64,000 nt of DNA, from NCBI RefSeq assembly GCF_026659735.1, contig NZ_JANSKK010000002.1, positions 62,001 through 126,000 of the forward strand, read 5' to 3'. This DNA comes from Staphylococcus pettenkoferi (GTDB lineage: Bacteria; Bacillota; Bacilli; Staphylococcales; Staphylococcaceae). The number at the start of each line of letters is the position of its first letter. Position 1 is the stretch's first letter. The translations under genes were made by a program, and so were the position numbers. The notes beneath the pieces are model-generated. The model was given only the letters and a program-made list of their open reading frames with translations. It did not search any database and was not told where the DNA came from. Shown piece by piece: positions 47,962 through 57,843 of this stretch.

Positions 47962-50394
47962 TTATTCTTCTGCATCAAAGTCGACCAGTATTTGACGTGG
48001 TTTACTCCCTTTTTGAGGTCCGATAACTTGGTTACGCTCTAGATCGTCCATGAGACGTGATGCACGGTTATAACCGATGCGGAATTGACGTTGTAATAAG
48101 GATGTACTCGCTTTTTGCTTTTCAATCACAAACTGATAGGCATCATCATACAAGCTATCCTCACTCTTCATCTCTGACTTATCTACTGGCGCATCAGGTT
48201 CCATTTCTTTCACATAATTCGCTTTCTGTTGTTCAACAACGTAATTCACAACCTCTTGAACTTCGTTATCGCTTAAGAAAGCACCTTGAACACGTGTATT
48301 TGTAGAACCTCCGCTCGCTTCATACAACATGTCTCCTTTACCGAGTAACTTCTCAGCACCTGCACTGCCGAGTATTGTTCGAGAATCGGTTTGCGAACTT
48401 ACGGCGAACGCGATACGTGAAGGGATGTTGTTTTTAATCAAACCAGTAATAACGTCGACAGAAGGACGTTGCGTAGCCACTATCAAGTGAATACCTGCTG
48501 CACGTGCCATTTGGGTAATACGTTGAATCGCGTTCTCAACTTCTTTACCTGCTACCATCATCAAGTCAGCTAACTCGTCGACGATCACGACGATGTACGG
48601 TAGCTCAGATTGTTTCTCATCCAACTCTTCATTCTGACGACGAATATATTGGTTATAGCCTTCTATATTACGTGTAGAGCTGTGTTGGAAGAGATCATAG
48701 CGACGTTCCATTTCAGCCACAATCTTGTCTAGTGCTTGAGACGCTTTGTGTGGATTCGTCACTACAGGTATAAGCAAGTGCGGGATACCGTTGTAAACGT
48801 TAAGTTCGACCATCTTAGGATCGATTAACATCAATTTCACTTCATGTGGTTTCGCATTAAGTAAAATACTAGTGATAATACCATTGATGCAGACGGACTT
48901 ACCGCTTCCTGTTGACCCTGCAACGAGCAAGTGCGGCATTTCATTAAGTTGCACTGTTATTGGATCACCTGAAATATCGCGTCCTAATCCAACTTCTAAT
49001 TTATTCTGAGCTGGGAATTTCTCTTCTAATACCTCTTTCAACGTGACGAGAGAAATCTTATCGTTCGGAACTTCGATACCGACAGCTGAACGCCCAGGAA
49101 TAGGTGCTTCAATGCGCACATCTTTCGCTGCTAATGCAAGCGCAATATCATTGTGTAAGTTCACAATCTTGCTTACTTTAACCCCTTGTGCGGGTTGAAT
49201 TTCATATTGTGTTACTGCAGGCCCAATCTTAATTTGCGTCACTTTCGCATTGACACCAAAGTTTTTCATCGTATTTTCAAGCAAACGCCCTTTTTGTTGC
49301 ACCTCTGATTTCGACGTTGTTTGTTGTTTCGGTGGTTGGTTAAGCAATGACAGTGGCGGTATCGTGTAGGCTTCATTCTCAACCTCGCCTGCTTCAGAAA
49401 TTGAACTACTGTCTTGATCCACTTCAGAATCCGTTGTCGTTGGTTGCTGAACTGAATTTGAAGCGGCTGACGTTTCTTGAGAATAAGGTTCTGGTACGCT
49501 ATCTTCAGTAGCATTCGCCTCTTGCTCTCGCGCTTCGTTGCGACGCTTGCGACGTGAACGTTTACCTTTAGTGTCTTGTTCTCTATCGCTATGTCCGAAG
49601 ATAGGTATCGCACTGTCGCTTGCCTCACTATCTCGCGGTACTTCAGGTAGGTCAGACACATCTGTTACTTCTTCTTGTGCTTGCTGCTCTTGTTCTATGC
49701 GTGCTTGTTCTTGTTTTTCTGCTTTCAATCGTGCTTTCGCATCTTTTTTAACCTTACGCGCTTGTCGGCGATCTTTCATGTTCTCAGAAGCGGATTGACT
49801 CTTCGTCTTCATTCCTTCAAGTAAGGCTTTCGATACGTCACGATGACGTCTTTTACTCAACAAGGTAATACTTGAAGCGAGTAATAGTAATGTAATGATG
49901 ATAACCCCAAATATTGAAATGAGGGGAACGAATAACTTGAGGAGATAGAAACCGATTAAGCCCCCGCCAAAGTTAGGTAGGAACGTATGTTGATGGGCTT
50001 TGTAAATATATGATAGAACGGGTTCTCTCTCTGACGCGACTGAGTGGGTAAAATGATAAATCACTTGCGCAATAAACAATAGCGCAAACTGTAAGACCAC
50101 AACGCCAATTGCTGGACGTGTCTTCGGTATTGCTTTATAAAACGTCATCGCGGTCGTATAAAGGAGAATAAGTATGTATGTTAAATATCTACTCCATCCA
50201 AAAAAGTAATCGAAAAAGCTATCGATCATCTTCCCAATTATTCCGAGTTGAAAGACGCCTAGTACGACTAAGATAAAGATAATGATAGCAATGACATAAC
50301 GCAAAGGACTCTCAGCTTGTTTTTTCTTATTTGAACGTTTCTTACGTGTTGTGGTTGATTTCTTTTTCGTTGATTTTTTCTTACTCTGAGCCAA
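47962..50394 (-). CDS. ftsK: DNA translocase FtsK/SpoIIIE
   Basis: An 810-residue FtsK/SpoIIIE translocase that clears DNA from the septum. A very basic N-terminal stretch is followed by four membrane helices (about residues 28-185), a low-complexity charged linker (about 195-360), and the RecA-like motor with Walker [12 protein letters not shown] near residue 480 and Walker [14 protein letters not shown] near 590. The C-terminal gamma winged helix ([19 protein letters not shown]) reads DNA orientation sequences. The linker contains repeats of RKVKKD- and [13 protein letters not shown] sequence. Confidence 0.96.
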   Translation of the reverse strand: MAQSKKKSTKKKSTTTRKKRSNKKKQAESPLRYVIAIIIFILVVLGVFQLGIIGKMIDSFFDYFFGWSRYLTYILILLYTTAMTFYKAIPKTRPAIGVVVLQFALLFIAQVIYHFTHSVASEREPVLSYIYKAHQHTFLPNFGGGLIGFYLLKLFVPLISIFGVIIITLLLLASSITLLSKRRHRDVSKALLEGMKTKSQSASENMKDRRQARKVKKDAKARLKAEKQEQARIEQEQQAQEEVTDVSDLPEVPRDSEASDSAIPIFGHSDREQDTKGKRSRRKRRNEAREQEANATEDSVPEPYSQETSAASNSVQQPTTTDSEVDQDSSSISEAGEVENEAYTIPPLSLLNQPPKQQTTSKSEVQQKGRLLENTMKNFGVNAKVTQIKIGPAVTQYEIQPAQGVKVSKIVNLHNDIALALAAKDVRIEAPIPGRSAVGIEVPNDKISLVTLKEVLEEKFPAQNKLEVGLGRDISGDPITVQLNEMPHLLVAGSTGSGKSVCINGIITSILLNAKPHEVKLMLIDPKMVELNVYNGIPHLLIPVVTNPHKASQALDKIVAEMERRYDLFQHSSTRNIEGYNQYIRRQNEELDEKQSELPYIVVIVDELADLMMVAGKEVENAIQRITQMARAAGIHLIVATQRPSVDVITGLIKNNIPSRIAFAVSSQTDSRTILGSAGAEKLLGKGDMLYEASGGSTNTRVQGAFLSDNEVQEVVNYVVEQQKANYVKEMEPDAPVDKSEMKSEDSLYDDAYQFVIEKQKASTSLLQRQFRIGYNRASRLMDDLERNQVIGPQKGSKPRQILVDFDAEE

Positions 50395-50562
50395 AATCTC
50401 ACACCTTCTTTAATTCTCACTACTATCAACAATAGTAAAGAGTAAGATGAAAGAGGTAAAGACGATGATTACACTATAACCTGTGACTTGCTTCTCATTG
50501 CTAATAGGTATAGTTATTGATAATCATTATGTCTCAACCTCTTTGTTTATCTCTATTGTTTA

Positions 50563-52236
50563 TTATATTTCAGAAATAACTGGGATGATCATTGGTCGGC
50601 GTTTCGTACTTTCAAATAATAATTTACTAATTTGATCGCGCATATTTTGCTTGATATCTGACCATTCGATACGTTTCTCTTGAAGACCTTGCTCTACAAT
50701 TTCACGCACTTTTTCTTCTGCTTCTTGAAGCAATTCTTCGCTTTCTCTCACATAGACGAAACCACGTGATTGAATTTCAGGTCCCGCAGCAATACGTCTG
50801 TTGCGTGAATCCAACGTCACAACAGCGATAAAGATACCATCTTCAGCTAAGAGATGTCTATCACGCAGAACGATATTGCCAACGTCACCAACACCTAAAC
50901 CATCGATAAGCACATTACCTGAGTTAACTTTTTCGTTGAGTATCATATCTTTACCGTCGTAATTAACGACGTCCCCTTTCTCAACTAGGAAGATCTTCTC
51001 AGGGTCAACACCTGATTCATTCGCTAATTTCGCGTGCGCAATTTGCATTTTAAACTCACCGTTAACCGGAATAAAGTATTCAGGTTTCATCATGTTAATC
51101 ATCATCTTGAGCTCTTCCATGCAACCGTGACTAGAGGCATGAATCTTCTTGTTATTAGGAATGATTTCTGCACCTGCACGCGCAAGTTCATTTAATGTGT
51201 TACCGACGATGACTTCCATGCTTGCTGACGCTGTGATCGCTAAGAAGACAGAATCGCCTTTCTCGATATTCATAATCTTATGTTGTTGTAGTGCCATCTG
51301 ATTTAACGCTTCAACAGGTTCACCTTGCATGCCTGTCGCAATAATGATGACTTCGTTCTTAGGATAGTTCTCCACTTCTTTAATCGGAATGAGTAAATCG
51401 CGCGGTATGTCGAAATAACCCATTTTACGAGCAATGTTAAATGATGTTTCGAGTGAACGACCTAAGAATGACACTTTACGATTTAAACGACTTGCGATGT
51501 TTAACACTTGTTGGATACGCACGAAGTTTGAGGCGTAGCAAGAGACGATAAGGCGTCCTTTCACTTTCGTAAAAGCATCATACATATGGCTTTCAATCAC
51601 GTTCTCAGGTGTGTTATATCCTGGCTTCTCTGCCTCTACTGAATCACTGATAAGTGCAAAGACACCTTCTTCACCAATTTCTGTCATACGTTTAAGATCT
51701 GGTTCGTAATGACCATGTAAACTTTGGTCGAATTTAAATTCACCTGTGTAGACGATAGCACCGTATGAAGTATGAATGCATACGCCTAAGCTATCTGGAA
51801 TACTGTGTGTCGTGTTAAAGAACGTCACGTTGACGCTCTTGAAACGCATCACTGACTCGTCATTAACGACGTAATAGCGAATCTTCTTATTAATATTACG
51901 TGCTTTCACGCTTTCTTTCACTAACGCTAAAGTTAGACGTGAACCATAAACAGGCGCATCGACTTGCTCTAAGACGTAAGAAGCAGCGCCAATTGCGTGT
52001 TCATGTCCATGTGTGAGGAAGATTCCCTTTAAGCGGTGTTTATTCTCAATCACATATTGGATGTCGGGAATAACAACATCGACCCCAAGCATTTCGTCTT
52101 CAGGGAACATGAGGCCGGCATCCAACATAAACATTTCATCGTCTACTTCAACGATATACATATTCTTCGCAATTTCACCCACACCGCCGAGGGGAATGAT
52201 GCGAATATTTTTATTCTTTTTCTTTATTAAACTCAA
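50563..52236 (-). CDS. rnjB: Ribonuclease J2
   Basis: RNase J2 is a metallo-beta-lactamase/beta-CASP ribonuclease that partners RNase J1. The TTG at 52236 (MSLIKKKN, 557 residues) lies behind AGGAGGT and matches the S. aureus length. The key motif reads [11 protein letters not shown] near residue 80, where active J1 enzymes have HGHEDHIGG. Other metal-site motifs are GLMFPEDE and [11 protein letters not shown]. The altered motif fits the known view that J2 has little activity and mainly supports the J1 complex. Confidence 0.96.
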   Translation of the reverse strand: MSLIKKKNKNIRIIPLGGVGEIAKNMYIVEVDDEMFMLDAGLMFPEDEMLGVDVVIPDIQYVIENKHRLKGIFLTHGHEHAIGAASYVLEQVDAPVYGSRLTLALVKESVKARNINKKIRYYVVNDESVMRFKSVNVTFFNTTHSIPDSLGVCIHTSYGAIVYTGEFKFDQSLHGHYEPDLKRMTEIGEEGVFALISDSVEAEKPGYNTPENVIESHMYDAFTKVKGRLIVSCYASNFVRIQQVLNIASRLNRKVSFLGRSLETSFNIARKMGYFDIPRDLLIPIKEVENYPKNEVIIIATGMQGEPVEALNQMALQQHKIMNIEKGDSVFLAITASASMEVIVGNTLNELARAGAEIIPNNKKIHASSHGCMEELKMMINMMKPEYFIPVNGEFKMQIAHAKLANESGVDPEKIFLVEKGDVVNYDGKDMILNEKVNSGNVLIDGLGVGDVGNIVLRDRHLLAEDGIFIAVVTLDSRNRRIAAGPEIQSRGFVYVRESEELLQEAEEKVREIVEQGLQEKRIEWSDIKQNMRDQISKLLFESTKRRPMIIPVISEI

Positions 52237-52624
52237 AATTGTACCTCCTATATAGAATCCCCGACCATATAAACTCATATTATATTATAGGTTAAATTAA
52301 TAATTATGTACACTATAAAAGCAACGGTGATAATGCTTACTCATGCGTTTCACTTTAATTTTAAATTAATCGTACATTGGAAAGTGATTTTAGCATAATT
52401 GACTATCTAACGCTTTTGCGCAATTTAATCGTTCCTCTTAATTATTTCATGAGAGAAGTGCACCCCACCAAGCTAGAATTCGTTCTAACTTAGGAGGTGC
52501 ACATCTATTGTAGAGCTTTATTTAAAGTTCTTTGCAACGTAACTCGTGAGCTTTACACTGACAACGCATATAGATGGTTTATCTCATGCGTTCAGCAGGA
52601 ATCACTTATCTGTCGCAATCTCAA
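52237..52624. other. pnp-rnjB spacer with two hairpins
   Basis: A 388-base non-coding stretch. It contains a palindrome at 52458-52502 (GTGCACC/GGTGCAC with partial inner pairing) and a smaller hairpin at 52564-52591 (ACGCAT/ATGCGT with inner AGAT/ATCT). Neither has a good T-run. The rnjB promoter should lie here but I see no confident match. Confidence 0.5.
52458..52502. repeat. Palindrome between pnp and rnjB
   Basis: GTGCACC (52458-52464) pairs perfectly with GGTGCAC (52496-52502); AAG/CTT and TAGAA/TTCTA near the middle add pairs. After the arm the minus strand reads CTTCTCTC, so it is not a typical terminator. Confidence 0.5.
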
Positions 52625-54727
52625 CTATTTGTTATTTAATAATACACGGTGTGATGCATTCACACGGCCTTGTTTGTCGATTTCAGTGACTTTTACTTTG
52701 AATGTATCTCCAATGCTAAGTACATCTTCAACTTTATTGATACGTTCGTTCGCAATTTGTGAAATATGAACTAATGCATCTTTACCCGGGAAGAGTTCAA
52801 CGAAAGCACCGTATTTTTCAATACGTTTCACTTTGGCGTCATAAATTTGACCCACTTCAGCTTCTCGCGTTAATTCTTCAATGATTTCGCGAGCACGTGT
52901 GATGGCGTTTTGATCGATGGCGCCAATGAAAATCGTACCATCTTGTTCAATATCCAATTTAACGCCTGTTTCATCGATAATTTCGTTAATTTTCTTACCA
53001 CCTGGTCCAATGACATCTCTGATTTTTTCAGGTTTAATTGTCATTGTTTCAACTTTAGGTGCATATGCACTCAATTCTGGACGTGGCGCGTCAATCGTTT
53101 CAAGCATGTGATCAAGAATCGCTAAACGCCCTTCGCGTGCTTGTTCTAACGCTTCTTGAATAATTTCTTTCGTTAAACCATCAATTTTAATATCCATCTG
53201 AATGGCTGTAATACCTTTAGAGGTACCGGCTACTTTGAAGTCCATATCACCTAAGGCATCTTCCATACCTTGAATATCAGTTAAGATCGTATAGTCTTCG
53301 TCATTTGTTACGAGACCCATCGCAATACCTGCTACAGGCGCTTTGATAGGAACCCCAGCGTCCATCAATGCGAGTGTCGAACCACAAATTGAAGCTTGTG
53401 AAGATGAACCGTTTGATTCAAGTACTTCACTCACGATACGTACTGTGTAAGGGAAATCTTTCGTATCTGGAATGATATATCTTAAGGCACGTTCACCTAA
53501 AGCACCATGACCGATTTCACGACGTCCTGGAGAACGGACTGGGCCTGTTTCACCTACTGAGAAGTTAGGGAAGTTGTAATGGTGCATGAAACGTTTCTCT
53601 TCTTCTTCGCCTAAACCATCAATCAATTGGAATTCACTTAAAGCACCAAGTGTAAGTACTGAAAGCGCTTGGGTTTGACCTCTCGTAAATAAGCCTGAAC
53701 CGTGCGCACGCGGTAAGATACCTGCTTCTGATTCAAGCGGACGAATTTCATCTGTTTGACGACCATCCGGACGAATCTTCTCTTCTGTGATTAAGCGACG
53801 AACTTCTGCTTTCACTAAGTCGCCAAAGATACTTGAAACCTCATCAAGTAACGCTTCGTTTTCAGGATCTTCTTCATCTTCAAATTCAGCTAATACTTCT
53901 GCTTTTAACGCTTCGATATTTTCGTCGCGTTGTTTTTTATCAAATGTCAGTACCGCTTCTTTCAAACCTTTAGAATGTGTCAGTTCTGTCACTTTAGTAA
54001 TTAATGCTTCATCTTCTTCTGGCGGTACAAACTCTTGCTTTTCAGGTTGCAGATGTTCGATAATATCCTCTTGGAATTGAACGAGACGCTTGATTTCTTC
54101 GTGACCGAAGAAGATTGCTTCTAACATTTCTTCTTCAGTAATCTCGCTTGCCCCTGCTTCAACCATGTTCACAGCATCTTTATGTCCAGCCACTTCTAAA
54201 TCTAAGCGGGATTGTTCTTTCTGCTCAACAGTTGGGTTAATGACATATTCTCCATCAACATAACCTACGTTCACCCCAGCGATAGGTCCTTGGAACGGAA
54301 TATCTGACACGCTAAGTGCCATTGAAGAACCAATCATAGCTGCCATTTCAGGTGAACAATCAGGATCCGCACTTAATACTGTGTTCATGATTTGGACATC
54401 ATGACGGTAGCCTTTCGGGAATAGTGGACGAATCGGTCTATCGATTAAACGTGCAGTTAAAGTTGCTTCGTCACTAGGACGTCCTTCACGTTTTTTGAAA
54501 CCACCTGGAATCTTACCTGCTGCATACATTTTCTCTTCAAAATTAACCATAAGTGGGAAAAAGTCAGTGTCACGTGGTTCTTTAGATGCGACAGCTGTTG
54601 AAAGTACGACTGTCTCACCATAGCGCACGAGCACCGCACCATTTGCTTGCTTAGCAAGTTGCCCCGTCTCTATCGTTAACGAACGGTTAGCCCATTCGGT
54701 CTTAAAAACTTTCTTCTCTTGAGACAT
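52625..54727 (-). CDS. pnp: Polynucleotide phosphorylase
   Basis: PNPase degrades RNA from the 3' end by phosphorolysis and is part of the mRNA decay machinery with RNases Y and J. The ATG at 54727 ([19 protein letters not shown], 700 residues) follows GAGAGGAG; the frame upstream to 54745 is just the binding site read as codons. Order: RNase PH domain 1, alpha-helical domain, RNase PH domain 2 ([21 protein letters not shown] near residue 435), KH domain ([13 protein letters not shown]) and S1 domain at the end. Confidence 0.97.
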   Translation of the reverse strand: MSQEKKVFKTEWANRSLTIETGQLAKQANGAVLVRYGETVVLSTAVASKEPRDTDFFPLMVNFEEKMYAAGKIPGGFKKREGRPSDEATLTARLIDRPIRPLFPKGYRHDVQIMNTVLSADPDCSPEMAAMIGSSMALSVSDIPFQGPIAGVNVGYVDGEYVINPTVEQKEQSRLDLEVAGHKDAVNMVEAGASEITEEEMLEAIFFGHEEIKRLVQFQEDIIEHLQPEKQEFVPPEEDEALITKVTELTHSKGLKEAVLTFDKKQRDENIEALKAEVLAEFEDEEDPENEALLDEVSSIFGDLVKAEVRRLITEEKIRPDGRQTDEIRPLESEAGILPRAHGSGLFTRGQTQALSVLTLGALSEFQLIDGLGEEEEKRFMHHYNFPNFSVGETGPVRSPGRREIGHGALGERALRYIIPDTKDFPYTVRIVSEVLESNGSSSQASICGSTLALMDAGVPIKAPVAGIAMGLVTNDEDYTILTDIQGMEDALGDMDFKVAGTSKGITAIQMDIKIDGLTKEIIQEALEQAREGRLAILDHMLETIDAPRPELSAYAPKVETMTIKPEKIRDVIGPGGKKINEIIDETGVKLDIEQDGTIFIGAIDQNAITRAREIIEELTREAEVGQIYDAKVKRIEKYGAFVELFPGKDALVHISQIANERINKVEDVLSIGDTFKVKVTEIDKQGRVNASHRVLLNNK

Positions 54728-54840
54728 GATGAATCTCCTCTCCAAAATCTATTAATACTATCATATCATTTCTATAACTATTTTTATATCGCAATTTAAG
54801 TTTAGTTCGTTTACTTGTCCAGTTTATGATTATGGCTAAG

Positions 54841-54907
54841 ACGATGGAATATTAGGTCTTTAAAAAATTATTGCAGATACCGCAACTATTGAAGGACCTC
54901 TCATCGT
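54841..54907 (-). ncRNA. Folded region between rpsO and pnp
   Basis: On the minus strand ACGATG (complement of 54902-54907) pairs with CATCGT (complement of 54841-54846), AGGTC pairs with GACCT inside, and TTGC/GCAA sits at the core, next to a run of six T (54862-54867). It lies after the rpsO terminator and before pnp. It may be a pnp leader processing structure, a second terminator of rpsO, or a small RNA; its promoter relation to pnp is unclear because an extended -10-like sequence lies further downstream. Confidence 0.4.
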
Positions 54908-54943
54908 ATTTCTCATATCACATTGTCATTTACATAATAAGAA

Positions 54944-54971
54944 AGGGGGTGACCACTGTGTCTCACCCCCT
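54944..54971 (-). terminator. rpsO terminator
   Basis: AGGGGGTGA (54944-54952) pairs perfectly with TCACCCCCT (54963-54971); on the minus strand TTCTTATTA follows. It lies 12 bases after the rpsO stop. Confidence 0.85.
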
Positions 54972-54983
54972 AGCAGGCATCGA

Positions 54984-55253
54984 TTAACGACGGATACCTA
55001 ATGATTTAATTAAGTTACGGTAACGTTGGATGTCTTTTCTACGTAAGTAGTTTAATAAATGTCTACGACGACCTACCATTTTTAATAAACCACGACGTGA
55101 ATGGTGGTCTTTGTGGTGTTCGCGTAAATGTTCGTTAAGTGCAGTGATTTCTGCAGTTAATACCGCTACTTGAACTTCTGGAGAACCAGTGTCTTTATCA
55201 TGAGTGCGGTATTCTTGAATAATTTCGTTCTTGCGTTCTTGTGAAATTGCCAT
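54984..55253 (-). CDS. rpsO: 30S ribosomal protein S15
   Basis: S15 binds 16S rRNA early in 30S assembly and helps tie the platform. The ATG at 55253 ([11 protein letters not shown], 89 residues, the usual length) follows AGGAGGA by seven bases. The family signature is intact: [32 protein letters not shown] and a basic C-terminus. The arrangement ribF-rpsO-pnp is standard for Firmicutes. It has a strong terminator. Confidence 0.98.
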   Translation of the reverse strand: MAISQERKNEIIQEYRTHDKDTGSPEVQVAVLTAEITALNEHLREHHKDHHSRRGLLKMVGRRRHLLNYLRRKDIQRYRNLIKSLGIRR

Positions 55254-55372
55254 AATCAATTTCCTCCTATCAATATTATGTTATGCGCCTTAATCTGAGC
55301 AAGATGTCGGAGTATCAATCTGCCAAGAATAAGGTGCTTGTTTCGCCTCTTAATTTACGATTAAAAGTCGAC

Positions 55373-56344
55373 TTAAATATTATATGATACATCATCGTTA
55401 AAATCAACCGACAGTAAATATTTCGCTTGTTCTGTGTCTTTGTTCATTTGCTCAACTAATGGATCGATACCATCAAATTTAATTTCAGGTCGTAAGAAAT
55501 GATGCCAATACACTTCTACACGTTCGCCATAAATATTTTCATTAAAATCAAATAGGTTCACTTCGATGACCACTTGCGCTTGAGATGGATCATGGAACGT
55601 CGGTTTCACACCGACATTTGCTACACCGCGGTATAATTTATTGCTTGAACCTAAAAGCATGCTCACCGCATAGACACCTTTCTTAGGAAAAACATAGTCA
55701 TCGCTTGGTTGCACATTTGCAGTCGGAAATCCAATTGTACGACCACGTTTTTCACCTTGAACGACCGTACCTTTGATGCGATAGCGGTAACCGAGTTGTT
55801 CATTTGCTTTTTGTAAATCGCCATCTTTCAACGCCTGACGAATCGCAGTTGTCGAAATTTTCTCTGAGTCCATTTCTTGTTTGCCGACAATCGTTGTATT
55901 GAAATCTTCCATCTCTTGCAGAATCATCATGTTACCTTTGCCGTATTTACCGAAAGTGAAATCAAATCCGGCAACAACTTCTTTCACGTGATTTTTAATA
56001 ATATAATCTTGAATGAAAGTTTCAGCGCTTACACTTGCAAATTTAGATGAAAAATTAATTACAATGCAGTAATCAATATCATAGCGTTGAAGTATATCAA
56101 TCTTATCACTAATCGGAGTTAAATAGTCTGTGCGCTTACGCTCAGGATTAAGTACAACAGACGGGTGAGGGTCGAAGGTCATGACTGCTTTCTTCAATTG
56201 TCCAGCACGCGCTCTCTCGTCTAGTGCTTGAAAGACTTGGTCATGGCCACGATGCATTCCATCGAAGAAACCGAATGCCATCGCTACGTCTTCTTGAATA
56301 AACTGATCTTCTCTAATCGGATGTGTAACTTCGATAACCTTCAT
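55373..56344 (-). CDS. ribF: Bifunctional riboflavin kinase/FMN adenylyltransferase
   Basis: RibF makes FMN from riboflavin and then FAD. The 323-residue protein has an N-terminal nucleotidyltransferase domain with GFFDGMHRGHDQV (HxGH, about residues 25-38) and GFDFTFGKYGKGN near residue 125, and a C-terminal kinase domain from about 185 with GRTIGFPTAN and the conserved GVANVGVKPTF. It follows truB with 12 bases between them and precedes rpsO. No FMN riboswitch is seen. Confidence 0.96.
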   Translation of the reverse strand: MKVIEVTHPIREDQFIQEDVAMAFGFFDGMHRGHDQVFQALDERARAGQLKKAVMTFDPHPSVVLNPERKRTDYLTPISDKIDILQRYDIDYCIVINFSSKFASVSAETFIQDYIIKNHVKEVVAGFDFTFGKYGKGNMMILQEMEDFNTTIVGKQEMDSEKISTTAIRQALKDGDLQKANEQLGYRYRIKGTVVQGEKRGRTIGFPTANVQPSDDYVFPKKGVYAVSMLLGSSNKLYRGVANVGVKPTFHDPSQAQVVIEVNLFDFNENIYGERVEVYWHHFLRPEIKFDGIDPLVEQMNKDTEQAKYLLSVDFNDDVSYNI

Positions 56345-56356
56345 AATGATACTCCT

Positions 56357-57274
56357 TTAATTAAATACTTTCTTCGGTTTAATTTCAGCCGGTAAATCAG
56401 GATGAGGCATATAAATCGCCAATGCGCGGTCTGTTGAAGCATCCATCATCACTGCAAGACTCTCATTTGGAAAGTTCAACTGCTGTTTATTGAGCTTCTG
56501 TCCATTTAAGATGCGTTGTTTAAGCTGTTCATCTTGAATTTGAATTTGCGGCAAACCTTTCAATCCATATTCTATCGGATATAAGAAAGATTGTAATGAG
56601 TCTTGCTCAACTTGAGTGCGAATCTCGTCGAGTGATAGCGCCTCTGCCAATTTAAATCCACCACTCATGTCTCGTGTGAGTCGTGACATGTGCGCAGGGA
56701 GTTGCATCGCTTGTCCGATATCTGTCGCTAATGTACGTATGTATGTCCCTTTACCGCAAGTGACCGTAATATCAAATTCACAAACGTTATCATTAAAACG
56801 AAGATCTGATGTGCGTTTTATCCGGTCGATGCGTACTTGTCGAGAAGGACGGTCGACCGTCAAACCTTCTCGTGCGTATTCGTATAGTTTACGCCCTTTC
56901 ACTTTCACAGATGAGTACATCGGTGGAATTTGAGTTATCGTTCCCTGAAATTGTCGTAATGTTGCGTCCACTTCCTCGGCTGTCACACGGCCTTCTTCAA
57001 TCGGTTCACGTTCAAGTATATCACCTGTTTGATCTTCAGTAGTAGTTGAATAGCCCAATGTCACTGTCGCGCTATATGTCTTACCCATTTCCATAATATA
57101 GTCGCTCACTTTAGTAGCACTGCCTAAACATATTGGAAGTACACCATCTACTTCTGGGTCCAACGTACCTGTGTGTCCAATCTTTTTCATCTTTAAAATC
57201 TTTCTCAATTTAAAAACAACATCGTGACTTGTGAGTCCACGCGGTTTATTGACGGGTAAGATGCCCTGGTACAC
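56357..57274 (-). CDS. truB: tRNA pseudouridine(55) synthase
   Basis: TruB makes pseudouridine 55 in the T arm of tRNAs. The GTG at 57274 ([11 protein letters not shown], 305 residues, as in S. aureus) is chosen because AAGGAG lies nine bases upstream; two ATGs in the frame between are too close to it. The catalytic aspartate is in [18 protein letters not shown] (about residues 32-50), followed by [10 protein letters not shown], and [11 protein letters not shown] near residue 180. It lies between rbfA and ribF, behind a terminator hairpin. Confidence 0.95.
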   Translation of the reverse strand: MYQGILPVNKPRGLTSHDVVFKLRKILKMKKIGHTGTLDPEVDGVLPICLGSATKVSDYIMEMGKTYSATVTLGYSTTTEDQTGDILEREPIEEGRVTAEEVDATLRQFQGTITQIPPMYSSVKVKGRKLYEYAREGLTVDRPSRQVRIDRIKRTSDLRFNDNVCEFDITVTCGKGTYIRTLATDIGQAMQLPAHMSRLTRDMSGGFKLAEALSLDEIRTQVEQDSLQSFLYPIEYGLKGLPQIQIQDEQLKQRILNGQKLNKQQLNFPNESLAVMMDASTDRALAIYMPHPDLPAEIKPKKVFN

Positions 57275-57305
57275 GCTCATCATCTCCTTCAACTCTTAGT
57301 TACAT

Positions 57306-57344
57306 AAAAAACTGGAACAAGACTACGTCGTGCTCCTGTTCCAG
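57306..57344 (-). terminator. Intrinsic terminator between rbfA and truB
   Basis: CTGGAACA (57312-57319) pairs perfectly with TGTTCCAG (57337-57344); on the minus strand a run of six T follows (57306-57311). It ends the polC/nusA/infB-rbfA transcript and makes truB-ribF a separate or read-through unit. Confidence 0.85.
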
Positions 57345-57356
57345 CTTATTTATACT

Positions 57357-57701
57357 TTACTCTTTATTGTGTAAATCTTGGATTAAGCGTTCAATCTTAT
57401 TACCGTATTCGATAGATTCATCATACTCAAATTCAAGTTCAGGAATCGTACGTAAACGCATTCTTGAACCTAACTCTGACTTAATAAATCCAGTCGCTTT
57501 CTCTAATCCTTTAAAAGTATTCTCAACTTCTTTCTTACTTCCTAAGACCGTCAAGTATACTTTCGCTTGTGACAAATCGTTTGTCAGGTGAACATCTGTA
57601 ATCGTTAGAAAACCAATACGAGGATCTTTCACTTTATTATTGACGATATCCATAATCTCTTGTTTCATTTGTTCGCCTACACGTTCTGCGCGTAAATTCA
57701 T
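57357..57701 (-). CDS. rbfA: Ribosome-binding factor A
   Basis: RbfA is a KH-fold factor for late 30S maturation and cold growth. The 114-residue protein has the family pattern: [15 protein letters not shown] at the start, [29 protein letters not shown] (about residues 27-55) and [26 protein letters not shown]. It lies about 140 bases downstream of infB and 12 bases before the terminator. RBS lies before the ATG. Confidence 0.96.
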   Translation of the reverse strand: MNLRAERVGEQMKQEIMDIVNNKVKDPRIGFLTITDVHLTNDLSQAKVYLTVLGSKKEVENTFKGLEKATGFIKSELGSRMRLRTIPELEFEYDESIEYGNKIERLIQDLHNKE

Positions 57702-57784
57702 TCTTTATCACCTCGTTTGCATAACCAAATGATTGATTTAATCAAATTATAAGCGAATTGAAATTGCGTCGTCAAATACGAAAC

Positions 57785-57826
57785 GGGAGAGGCGCACGTC
57801 ATAGCATCGACGCGTTACCTGCTCCC
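57785..57826 (-). repeat. GC-rich hairpin between infB and rbfA
   Basis: GGGAG/CTCCC ends enclose a long inner stem (ACGCGTC with GACGTGC and GG/CC). No T-run follows. It may slow polymerase or be an mRNA processing site within the nusA-infB-rbfA transcript. Confidence 0.5.
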
Positions 57827-57843
57827 TCATACTTGAGTCGAAC

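Noticed and set aside
53787..54080. Serine-rich plus-strand frame of 97 codons
   Set aside because: Antisense shadow of the acidic helical domain of PNPase; no binding site.
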